Assembly (NCBI RefSeq): GCF_001723175.1
Contig: NC_064655.1
Location: forward strand, 62,001-126,000
Direction: 5' to 3'
DNA length: 64,000 bases
Source of the DNA: Penicillium oxalicum
Lineage: Eukaryota > Ascomycota > Eurotiomycetes > Eurotiales > Aspergillaceae
Shown: piece after piece, positions 42,707-52,024 of the stretch
How the letters are laid out: every line of letters starts with the position of its first letter
Position numbering within the stretch: position 1 is the stretch's first letter
Notes under the pieces: generated by a model
What the model was told of the DNA's origin: nothing
Databases searched by the model: none
The model's input: the letters and a program-made list of their open reading frames with translations, nothing else
Made by a program: the position numbers and the translations under genes

Positions 42707-44001
42707 GGTGTCTGTATCGCAGGACAGAGAACCTGTTGGCTAGGCAGAGAGTTCAAGTCTATGGGGTCTGATTTCAAAGACTGAATCTTGGGGTCCGGGT
42801 AGACTCCACTAGTTTCCACAATATATACATGGAGGTTCCCGCGTACCGAATCCCCACAGTCCCACATAACACCTTAAGGGTTGTTACCCTAAGGCGGCGC
42901 GGGGTCGATTCGACCGTGAATCGTCTTGAGTCACCACATGTGACTTGCGCTGTGACAATCCCCTCGTGTTAAGACGTCGGCCCGCTTCGGAACTCATTCG
43001 ATTGGCACGGATACTACTCGTCACTGCAGAGGTAGACTGTATAATGGGAGTCTCGCTCTAGGCCGAATCATCAATCATACCTATCGCCGGGTTCAGGCCC
43101 GTTTAGGACATTACTTATCATGTATCAAAAAGGGTGCGATGTTGCAACAGCAACTGGCTAATCTGTAGGCCTCTTGACATGCTACATCCTCTGCCGTTCA
43201 TGTGGAAGCGGCATTGAATTGTAAATGTGACGCGTCGATTAACAAAGTTATCGATAATGTTGACTTGGCACTGTTGGTGTCTGTTTACGCGATTATGCCA
43301 GCGAGCGGGAGTGGGGCGATAAGTTATCACGCGTCGGTGCTTGATAAGCCAGCAGTCCCGGATTAAATTAAGGCCAGGGGTTCAACTTCATTTAGGGAGT
43401 TGAACCCAGGTTGAACCCCCCGCACCACGGTCCTGTTTTGCCTTCACCAGCACTCCCTCTCTAGACTTCATTCACGCGTCTATTCGTGACTTACGTGGTT
43501 ATTTAGCTTAATATTACATTTAGGGTGGCTATCGAGTAATTATATGATGGGCAGACCCTATTTCCTAGGTGTTTAATCAGCACGTAGCTGAAACGATAAT
43601 CTAGCCTGTGTATACATATATCAATACACTACAACACTGTCAAAGGAGCGCACCAGCCATCACGCGGTTCTACATATAAGGTCTGAAAGAGCTACGCAGT
43701 AACGCTGCGTAATATCATATTCGCCTGGAATTGCACAACGTAAATATTGTAGTGGGGGATTTGGTTGCATGTACTTAACGGCGGATGTTCGGTAGTAGGA
43801 GATGCCTGAGAGCCTTACCGTCGAGAAAGGTTAACTGGGACCTAGCTTGCGGGATGGATCATCATCACACTTGATCAACAGTTTGGACGGAGGATTCTGG
43901 ACAGTCTTTACAGTCGGATTCCTTACACTTGCAATGTCACACTCTTTTTGATTCCTGCCTTTGGTACCTGACATCGGATCTCACGATTACCTTGGAGGAT
44001 T
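42707..44001. other. intergenic, no gene supported
   Basis: 1.3 kb with only short frames; contains the inverted-repeat cluster at 43378-43419. Confidence 0.42.
43378..43419. repeat. nested inverted repeat
   Basis: GGGTTCAACT (43378-43387) and AGTTGAACCC (43398-43407) form a perfect 10 bp stem with a 10 nt loop. A further GGTTGAACCCC follows at once (43409-43419) and can pair with the same left arm. Confidence 0.6.
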
Positions 44002-44532
44002 TCAGGACTTGCGTGCTTGTGGGTTTGGTTTGGTTCCTCTATGACTCGACCTGTCTGGTGAGATCAGACTACCGTGAGCATTCCCCTCTTCAATATCTAC
44101 TTTATCAACAGTATTCGTGTTACGGCGTGGCCGAACAATATTGCGATACCATACTATATATACCGGACTCTGGGCGGTATCCGCAACTGCGGATATTAGT
44201 GATTTTTTATGGTCTTCTTGGTTAGTGTCCGCCCAGAACGCTTCCGTAACAATTCGCGCAGAATCAAGTACTGTAAAGCCGTCTAAGCCTACTGAATTGA
44301 AAGCCACCCAGGAATAGGAAGTACGGATACTGTAACGGGCCAGAGCCCGATGTTGATCACGTGTGTCACGTGAAGGCTTCTATACTTGGCCCTCGAGACC
44401 CCATGTGTTTTTACTTTTCCTTAAGCTTTCGATAGGCAGATTGTCGGCCACGCCCAATTGAATCAAGTTCGGCTTGAGCCCTTCACAGATACCAATATTT
44501 AGCCGCACACGACTAGCCCCTACACTCACCAT
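44002..44532 (-). pseudogene. unknown ORF with one in-frame TAG
   Basis: From ATG 44532 the reverse frame reads MVSVGASRVRLNIGICEG... for about 50 codons, meets TAG (after GLEGQV, near 44380), and continues in register for 125 codons (SYSWVAFNSVGLDGFTVLD, FWADTNQEDHKKSLISAVAD, ending NPQARKS). The composition is protein-like throughout. The first codons overlap a strong donor motif (ATG|GTGAGT), so the true start may be elsewhere. No family recognised. Confidence 0.4.
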
Positions 44533-44773
44533 AATGCCTTACTACCGGCTTATCACATTATCTGACTTGAAAAATTTGTAGTTCAAAGCTCAGAGGTAGA
44601 AAATTACTCAACGGTGAAGGTGACTATGGGTGGGGCCAAGTGGGCCGGTAGCCCAAGGGGAGGAAGCTGGAACCGTTGAAGCAAGCACCGACTTACTCAG
44701 GAATTTGCTAGAACTACAACTTAGGATCCTCGTAGAACAAGATGGCGGCGAAATAGCTGACTGGAGAGTTGAT

Positions 44774-45164
44774 GAATAGAGAGGGATGGTGAATAGAGAG
44801 GGATGGTGAATAGAGAGGGATGGTGAATAGAGAGGGATGGTGAATAGAGAGGGATGGTGAATAGAGAGGGATGGTGAATAGAGAGGGATGGTGAATAGAG
44901 AGGGATGGTGAATAGAGAGGGATGGTGAATAGAGAGGGATGGTGAATAGAGAGGGATGGTGAATAGAGAGGGATGGTGAATAGAGAGGGATGGTGAATAG
45001 AGAGGGATGGTGAATAGAGAGGGATGGTGAATAGAGAGGGATGGTGAATAGAGAGGGATGGTGAATAGAGAGGGATGGTGAATAGAGAGGGATGGTGAAT
45101 AGAGAGGGATGGTGAATAGAGAGGGATGGTGAATAGAGAGGGATGGTGAATAGAGAGGGGTGGT
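44774..45164. repeat. 17 bp minisatellite, 23 units
   Basis: Exactly 23 head-to-tail copies of GAATAGAGAGGGATGGT cover 391 bp. All are identical except the last (one A to G). Because 17 is not a multiple of 3, the three reverse frames all encode the same cyclic 17-residue peptide (TIPLYSPSLSIHHPSLF) without stops. This creates two spurious 156-codon ORFs. Such near-perfect arrays are recent or homogenised and are expected to vary in length between strains. Confidence 0.95.
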
Positions 45165-45536
45165 GAACAGAGGTAGAAGCACAACCGTCACGAATTCGGG
45201 CGCCTGCCAGAGCGGACAGTACTAGCGTATCGGAAATTCACTCTAATCCGAATGACTAACGTGGTTGCTTTCTTGCTGCTCCTGAACTTCGCCCTAGGCG
45301 GATCGGAAGCTCGTCTCTACTGTATATCAACCGAATAGCCGAGGACAGATTCCTAATCGAGCATCGCTACAACTACTAAGCGTCAATTATCCTAGTCGCA
45401 GTCTCGCAGATAGCAAATAGCAGTAACGAGAAGCGCTCTACATGGAGGAGACAGTGTCGAGATGCTATCGCTGCCTATGTCCGTAAGTTTGTGGCGCCTC
45501 CACTGGACCCCACACTGACCCCTTGACCGTAAATGA

Positions 45537-46208
45537 TTACCTTGGCGTTGTGGTCGACCCTGCCCTGGTTCGACTCCAACCGTCTCTGGAGGATGGATAT
45601 GCATAGTCTGTCGCGGAACCAATGGCCTTCTTGTTGAAATCACCTCTTAGCAGCAGCAGCGTGAAAAACTTACAAATAATCTGCAAAGAACTCGGCTAGT
45701 TACTAGAAGCAACTACGCCTGCCGACGGGTTTTAAACCAGAACTAAGCCAAATCACCCGAGGACAGATATACGTTGAGTATTTTTACTGCGGCTATTCTA
45801 CTACTAACGGACTTGGAGTCCTAGCCCCCTAGTCCGCACGAGGGAGTGAATAGCCCCTTAAGTTCGAGAATACGCGATCTCGAGTCTGCTAATAGTGGGC
45901 TCCACGATAAGCTAGACAGCCTGCGGACGACGCTTGAAGAGTCTAACAGGGAGAGAGAAGACCTTAAAGGTCGGATAAGTGACCTCGAAAGCGAAATAGA
46001 GACGATGCGATCTCAAAATTGCTCAATTAAGGGCGACTTAACACGTACAGCCCATGTCCTCCCGAAGGCTCTCCATTTGTTACAGGCCACTAAGAGGGTG
46101 AATATCACGACGAGCGCCGAAAACCCGTCAGTTGCCGCAACGCATTATGACTGGTCACTAGAGATTGGAAGTCGCCCTGTCAGGCTCGCTAGCGTTTTGG
46201 ATATATAG
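45537..46208 (+). pseudogene. cysteine-cluster/coiled-coil protein gene with in-frame stops
   Basis: The forward frame from 45537 reads RCGRPCPGSTPTVSGGWICI then VC, a CxxC-type cluster. TAG follows (near 45654), then QQREKLTNNLQRTRL, TAA (45744-45746), then RYTLSIFTAAILLTDLES, TAG (near 45807). It ends in a clear coiled coil (SSRIRDLESANSGLHDKLD, EESNREREDLKGRISDLE) and the stop at 46206-46208. A CxxC cluster followed by a long coil matches a class of fungal accessory proteins in which short zinc-cluster sequences precede helical regions. The stops sit where Gln is likely. Only the last 120 codons are open. Confidence 0.5.
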
Positions 46209-46418
46209 ATAAATTATGTTTTAAACCACGATATCTCTTTCATGTTCTCTATCAGCATCCTCCTTGTACAATACTTCTTTACACTAGTTAGCCCCTTTAC
46301 GATACCTCAACTCACGCTTTTAAAACTCTAACCGTGATCTTTGAAAACCTTAACTATGATAGCGACGTTGATGGCATCTAAGACTCCATTCGGTTTTGAA
46401 AGTCCTCCCACAATTAGA

Positions 46419-47924
46419 TTATCGACACCAAAATGCGCCCTGCTCAGTGACGCGAGAACCCGGCAATAAAAACCGCCGAGATAGGGTCGGAGCGAAACCA
46501 AAGCTCTGTCCGTGGTCGCCCACGGTAGACATAGTAAGATTTGGACGAACCGTATCTGCGACTGGGCCGCTATGGGGTCGATAATTTGCCGCATGATGCA
46601 CAGTATGAGAAGACCTGGGCAGAGGCAACGTGCTCCCATCTGACTTCATGTTGGTCACTAGAAAATTCAGTATTAGCAATGTCGGCAGTCCTGCTGAGCT
46701 CAAGCCATCTTCAACCGACTGAGCATCAGTAGACGGCTGGCCTGTCGCGTCGATAGTCAGATTCACCAAACACTAGAGCGCAGTGGGGATTTTTGTATTC
46801 ATACCTTTCGCTCCACTAGAAATTCCGATAAGGGACGAAAAACTCGGCAGGTTTCGGATTGGCACATGCTTATTGGAGTCTGGGGGTGACGGCGCGTTGG
46901 ACAGAGAAGGCTCGACAGAACGCTCTAATAGGCGAGATGTTCAGCAACTGCAGCGCTAGTAACTGGCATAAGACATTGACAATCCGTTCTTCCGACGAAG
47001 GAGGTCAATAGGTCCTCGAACCATGGAAGAGTGAACGGGAACTAAAAGAATTACTCACCTGGCGCTCCAATCAGGCACTTCGGGCACTTCAGAAATTTCA
47101 TGCTCTTCAGGCTCTTCAGATACTCCAGGTACTTCGGGCACTTCAGGCACTCCAGGCTCTTCAGGCTCTTCAGGCACCTCAGGAACTTCGGACCTCTCCG
47201 GTAGTGCGCGCGTATCTTCCACCATCAAATTAGTCTCGGTCTGTTCTTGAGACGGCTTCGGCTGCTCAGACTGGATCGGGGAGGAAATTCCCGTTGTAAA
47301 TTCTTCATCGTTGGCATCTCCGTGTGATTGCCGCGAGAAGCTTGCACTGCTGTGACTGTATTGTGAACATGACCGTAGGTCGATAACGTTGCCAACATCA
47401 TCCAATGATGGACGGAAAGAGTTCTCCGCGTCCACCATGTTCCCCTGTGTATTTTCGAAGCATGATAAGCTTGACTCCACCTCGTCGTTAAGACCATCGG
47501 ATTTCATAGCCTCCCAGGCTCCCATGATTCGCCTCATAGCCAGGGAGAACTAAGTCGGATCAACTGTTGATTTCTCGCTAGAAGTTGATAAGACAGGCCT
47601 GGTCTCCCTAGCATCGTCCGCAGGAGAGGGCTTTCTCTTCTTATAACTAAGGTGACCGAGCCCTAAGAAGTATAGCTTCGTCTGCAAGGAAGAGTAGCTC
47701 CGCTATATACCAGTATCTAATTAGTACTTCTCCTCGATAGATTTCTACGATAAGCCCGAATTCTGTTCGAACCAGTCGCCCAAATTGTTAGCTTCATCAT
47801 CAGTCCACACAACGCCTCGACCGTTTGCTAGGTTCACTATTAGCAAAAAACCCTATACAGATACTTCCGGATTCAACTCACCCTTGCGCTTTTTCCTATT
47901 ACGTGAACGGGAACACTAGGCGCT
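46419..47924 (-). pseudogene. SANT/Myb-like protein gene with many in-frame stops
   Basis: After an acceptor (CCTTACAG, 47925) the reverse frame gives a basic stretch (SRSRNRKKRK). A phase-correct intron (GTGAGT...CCTAG) leads to GRGVVWTDDEANNLGDWFEQ, NSGLS, stop, KSIEEKY, stop, LDTGI, stop, RSYSSLQTKLYFLG. This is the plan of a SANT/Myb-like domain in which a TGG and two Gln codons have become stops. Two more stops follow in later exons. The C-terminal part is acidic with Glu-Val-Pro repeats (PEVPEEPEEPGVPEVPEV) and ends after another intron near 46419. An intact protein with the same domain plan lies at 51.5 kb. Confidence 0.6.
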
Positions 47925-47998
47925 CTGTAAGGACACAACGGGCGCAGTATACAAATCGGTAGAACCTTGATAGCTAGCGTCTTGTGAATAAAACGTCC

Positions 47999-48598
47999 TC
48001 AACCGTCTCTGGCACTAAACAAAATGGTTAACCCAGCATATCTAGGTAAAGCAACCGCTAGCGGGAGAACGAACACTAGATAACTGTCTTTCCATCGTGC
48101 TATCTGATCCATCGCAAGCCGAATAGCGTCGATCTCTACGCTAACATCACTTGAGTACGACCTCGGATTGATAATTTGACAGGGAATCGTGGAGGTTATT
48201 ATGTCGTGATCAGACTTCGACAACTTTACTAATACCTTACCTTCGCGGAGGCAAAGCTAGTAGCTCCTATCGTCTTGTGGAACCGGTTCATAGATAGGAG
48301 TACGGGCAATCTCGGCCCAGTCTACAGGGATTGTCTCCGTCTCTGCGGCCTTCACGACCTGCGATTGAGGTGTGCTAAAAAAATTGCCAAGCTTATCCGC
48401 TTAGACATCGCTAGCAAGTGGCACATCAAACAAGTGCGCCATCAACATATTGGTTTGCAAGACAAGCTAATACGAGCGTAGCAACTCAAGCGTCGAATAC
48501 AATCGTTTGCCGGATAGCTCAAATTGCCGCAGGCAGATACGGTCTGCAAGGGCATCCGAAATCGACCCGGAGCCTTGCTCACTGTGATTCACCAGCAT
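47999..48598 (-). pseudogene. decayed ORF, possibly 5' part of the SANT-like gene
   Basis: From ATG 48598 the reverse frame continues about 200 codons with three stops (TAG after LELLRSY, TAA after PLASDV, TAG after DDRSY). The text between them is protein-like: ADRICLRQFELSGKRLYST, VDWAEIARTPIYEPVPQ, SVEIDAIRLAMDQIARWKDS, then a hydrophobic end (YLVFVLPLAVALPRYAGLTI). It lies just upstream of the SANT-like pseudogene on the same strand but in another frame. They may be exons of one gene, but I found no phase-correct junction. Family unknown. Confidence 0.5.
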
Positions 48599-49047
48599 TT
48601 TTGATGGTAGGACGTTGCGGACTCAAAATATCCTTGGAACTTGCCCGAAGGGTAACCTGATAGAATGCCAGCTGCCTTATGCAAGGCACCTTAGGGATGA
48701 AAGTGTTGGCAGACGGTAGGAGCGCGTATGAACGTACGCATTAACACGTGACAATCGTTTCATATATCCACCTTGGCATTTTTAGCAAGGTTAGGGGAGA
48801 GATCAACCTGTGCCGGGCCGGGCAATACTTGATCGAATACGGATAACGGAAAGTATCGTACGAACCATGGAACCTATATGGGACCTCTAGGCCAAGGGTG
48901 GATAGCCCAGAAACGGAGATGAGCACGGGATTGACGGGGCGCGCCGCACGAACCGAACCTATTGAGTCATACGGTCTAAATGGACGACTTGGTCCGAGCT
49001 TGACTATCGGCCAGGCCATCACAATGTGACTACGTGATGGGCTCGAG
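48599..49047. other. intergenic
   Basis: No supported coding frame; ends at the MITE target duplication (GGCTCGAG, 49040-49047). Confidence 0.4.
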
Positions 49048-49331
49048 TAGGCCTTGCAATTACTCGCGAGTCCTCGGCTCGCGCTACTCGCGAGTCTTCG
49101 GCTCGCGAGTTCGAGTCAGAAAGTCCGGCTCGCGAGCCGTACGACGGTAATACACTAGTAATCGAGCCAATCGAACCGCGAGTTTTTCTGGCTCGCTATA
49201 TATAATAATAAATTACCGGCTCGATTTTACAATACCGTACGAGCGGGAAGACTCGCGAGCCCTTGACTCGCGAGTTCGAGAGTTCGAGCCAGAAGTGCGA
49301 GCCGGCTCGCCGCGAGTAATTGCAAGGTCTA
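49048..49331. mobile_element. hAT-like MITE (284 bp)
   Basis: The ends are inverted repeats of 21 bp with one mismatch: TAGGCCTTGCAATTACTCGC on the left and TAGACCTTGCAATTACTCGC read inward on the right. A perfect 8 bp duplication, GGCTCGAG, flanks the element (49040-49047 and 49332-49339). TIRs starting TAG and an 8 bp duplication are hallmarks of the hAT superfamily. The interior has no ORF and is full of CTCGCGAG/GGCTCGCGAG palindromic blocks, which in hAT elements act as subterminal transposase-binding repeats. It must depend on a transposase supplied elsewhere. A clean target duplication suggests a fairly recent insertion. Confidence 0.88.
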
Positions 49332-49485
49332 GGCTCGAGATGCCCTTATAGCATATGAGCATAAGTGCAGTGCACATTAGAAGGTGAGAAAATTGAAACA
49401 TCCAGATACTGTACAAATAGAGAAAACTATTTAGGCTAATAGAACATAAGTGGATCTCCCTTTGCAGTAGTTAATGTATTAACTA

Positions 49486-51368
49486 ACGTAATCCACGGCC
49501 GAACCGGACACACGGTCGAGCCGGACACCCACCCCAAAATCGCGTCTTTCTACCACTCTACCTAATTCAACAGCCTACCATGCCACCAATTCGCACTGAA
49601 TCTTCGCAAAAATCGGCCAATCAGGAGGGCAAGATCCTTTTAGCCCTTGACGATATCAAAAATGGCCGTATCAAATCTATTCGCGCAGCGGCGAAGCTAT
49701 ACGACCTACCAAGTTCTACCCTATGCGATCGCGCTAAGGGTGTGATTGCGCGCGTCGATACACGCCCAAACGGCCATAAATTGACACTATTAGAAGAGGA
49801 TTCGCTTACTAAATGGATACTCTCTATGGATTCGCGTGGGGCAGCGCCTAGGCCCTCTACTGTTCGAGAGATGGCCAACATCCTTCTTGCAGCGCGTGGA
49901 ACCAATCCCCTATTAACCGTTGGCGTTAATTGGGCATCAACATTCGTTAAACGGCGTAATGAGCTTCGATCTCGCTACTCAAAGCGATATGACTATCAGC
50001 GCGCTCTTAATGAGGATCCAAAGAGTATAAAAGAGTGGTTTTTGATGGTACAACATACAATTGAGGAGAATGGGATTCAACCAGAGGATATCTACAACTT
50101 TGATGAGACAGGCTTTGCGATGGGCCTTATATCCTCGCAAAAGGTGATTACGCGCGCTGAATACTACGGTCGGCGATCGATTCTACAGCCTGGTAATCGC
50201 GAATAGGTTACTGCGATCGAAGCAATATGCGCTGATGGCTATACGCTGCCGCCCTGCATTATTTTCAAAGGCCAGGTTTATATCGCTAGGTGGTTTGAAT
50301 TGTCGAATATCCCTAGGGATTGGCGAATCGAAGTATCGAACAATGGCTGGACCACCGATGAAATCGGCCTTCGCTGGCTTCAAAAGCTCTTTATTCCATG
50401 CACTGCTTCGCGTGTACGAGGGCGATTTCGGCTATTGATCCTTAACGGCCACGGTAGCTATCTTACACCTCAATTCGATCGAATATGTGCCGAAAACGAT
50501 ATTATACCACTTTGCATGCCTTCGCATTCGTCTCACCTACTACAGCCGCTTGATGTTAGGTGCTTTGCAGTACTCAAGCGTGCGTACGGTCGCTTCGTGA
50601 GCGACTTAGCCCGAACAGGCTATAATCATATCGATAAGCTTGATTTTCTTGCAGATTATCCTCGCGCGAGGATAGAAGCTTTTCAGCCGAAGATCGTTCA
50701 AAGTAGCTTCGCAGCTACTGGTATCGTACAAGTTAGTGCCGAAAGAGTGCGTTCTAAGCTTAATATATCGCTTCATACGCCTTCGCCACCATCAAGCCGA
50801 CCAAGCAGCAGATCTAGCCAGTTCACACCAAAAACGCCTCGAACAGTGAAGCAGCTAGAAAAGCAGGCTAGAATGATGAAGGATCTAATAGATCAGCGGT
50901 CAAAAAGTCCTCCAAGCCCATACAAATTAGTGGTTGATAGGATTCTTAAAGGCCACTATGAAGCTTTGCATCACACTGCATTGCTATTGAAGGAGAACGC
51001 TGATCTACGCGCAGCGAATGAAAAGAAACGTCAAAAACGCACTCGATCAACTAGGCAGATTGCACACGAAGGAGGCCTAACCATCGAAGAAGGCCTACAG
51101 CTAGTTCAGCAGCCAATTCAGCTAGTAGAAGCTAATGAGGTAGTATCGCATAAGGAGGTTGATCTGCCTAATCAGCCAGTTCAACCGGCTAGGAGGGCTC
51201 CACCTACCTGCAGTGGATGTGGCCAAATTGGCCACAGGATTACTTCATGTAAAAATCGTATTATCTAGTTGAATTGATAGGTGTTGGTTGAGATATTCGA
51301 TTTTAAAATATTGTAATGGGGGTGGGTGTCCGGCTCGGCCGTGTGTCCGGTTCGGCCGTGGATTACGT
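49486..51368 (+). mobile_element. Fot1/pogo-like DNA transposon (copy 2)
   Basis: 1,883 bp flanked by TA (49484-49485 and 51369-51370). The terminal inverted repeats are about 50 bp with one mismatch. Each begins ACGTAATCCACGGCCGAACC and contains two tandem 17 bp blocks (CGGCCGAACCGGACACA and CGGTCGAGCCGGACACC). It contains one transposase frame. Compared with copy 1 it is far less mutated, but not intact. Confidence 0.92.
49580..51268 (+). pseudogene. Fot1/pogo-like DDE transposase with one stop and a D-to-N change
   Basis: ATG 49580 to the stop at 51266-51268 spans 563 codons with a single internal TAG at codon 209 (50204-50206, after GNRE). Order of domains: N-terminal helix-turn-helix/CENP-B-type DNA-binding region (about residues 15-130, with IRAAAKLYDLPSSTLCDRAK), DDE catalytic core (about 170-350), basic region, and a CCHC zinc knuckle near the end (CSGCGQIGHRITSC). 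Catalytic positions: Asp175 in FDETGFAMG, residue 289 in LLILNGHGSY, Asp325 in LQPLDVRCFAV. Position 289 is Asn where copy 1 has Asp, a GAC-to-AAC change in RIP context. The TAG stands where this family normally has Trp. Two lesions therefore disable it, with almost no others. Confidence 0.9.
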
Positions 51369-51499
51369 TATCCGGCTGTTTGCTGAGTCACATGTGGAGT
51401 TCCTTTCGCCGTTTTACCGCTTCGAGCCGGTCTTGAATCGTTCTCCACAGCCAAACGGAGCGATCGGGTTGTGTGTATTGCTGGAGAAGCTGGAGACGT

Positions 51500-52024
51500 T
51501 CATTGAAATCTAGAGTGGTATGAGCAGACTTTCTCCACGTGGTTTATGTGCCTGGGCAACATCTCACCTGAAAATGGTCGCTGCCTCCATAAGACTGTCG
51601 TTGAGGTAGGGTTGCTGACCAATCGAGAGTACTCAAGGAGCAGTCGTTGGCTATATTTTAGCGTATGCTGTGCCAAAACCGAGAACGAAGGTGGCTGCCC
51701 AGAGGTGGCCTGCTGCCCTCGGTATGTCGCCCTGATAGTCGCGTCTCTTTTCAACAAGGCACGTTGGAGCTTACGTCGAAGATCGTTCTGTTTCCCACGC
51801 AGAGATTCTCCTGACCGGAAGATGCGGTATTGTCTGAAGTATGCCCGCGACCTTGCCTTCCAAGACAGCTTCCGGTGGCGAGACAGCCAAGGAAGCAAGT
51901 TCCTTTCTTCAGCCTGTGACCACCTGACTGTGTTTTCCCGACTCATCGTGACATAACCATGAAGGGACAAGCTGGTACAAAGGTCTCGCAGAACCACCAG
52001 AGAACACGCAGAAAAAGACGGCAT
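51500..52024 (-). CDS. SANT/Myb-like DNA-binding protein
   Basis: An uninterrupted reverse frame of 174 codons. ATG 52024 gives 26 extra residues; ATG 51946 starts just before the domain and may be the real start. Residues after it read TVRWSQAEERNLLPWLSRH, RKLSWKARSRAYFRQY, FRSGESLRGKQNDLRRKL. This is a three-helix SANT/Myb-like arrangement (W...E...L..WL, LSW, RS..SL..K) also seen, with stops, at 47.5-47.9 kb. The rest is basic and polar (YSQRLLLEYSRL). Probably a nuclear DNA-binding protein. It ends 131 bp from the right end of transposon copy 2, and has no RIP-type stop. Confidence 0.62.
   Translation of the reverse strand: MPSFSACSLVVLRDLCTSLSLHGYVTMSRENTVRWSQAEERNLLPWLSRHRKLSWKARSRAYFRQYRIFRSGESLRGKQNDLRRKLQRALLKRDATIRATYRGQQATSGQPPSFSVLAQHTLKYSQRLLLEYSRLVSNPTSTTVLWRQRPFSGEMLPRHINHVEKVCSYHSRFQ

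Noticed and set aside
44714..45191. Two overlapping 156-codon reverse ORFs with a repeating Ser/Pro/His/Leu peptide
   Set aside because: They are produced by the 17 bp minisatellite being stop-free in all reverse frames; no start context, splice signals or non-repeat coding sequence supports a gene.
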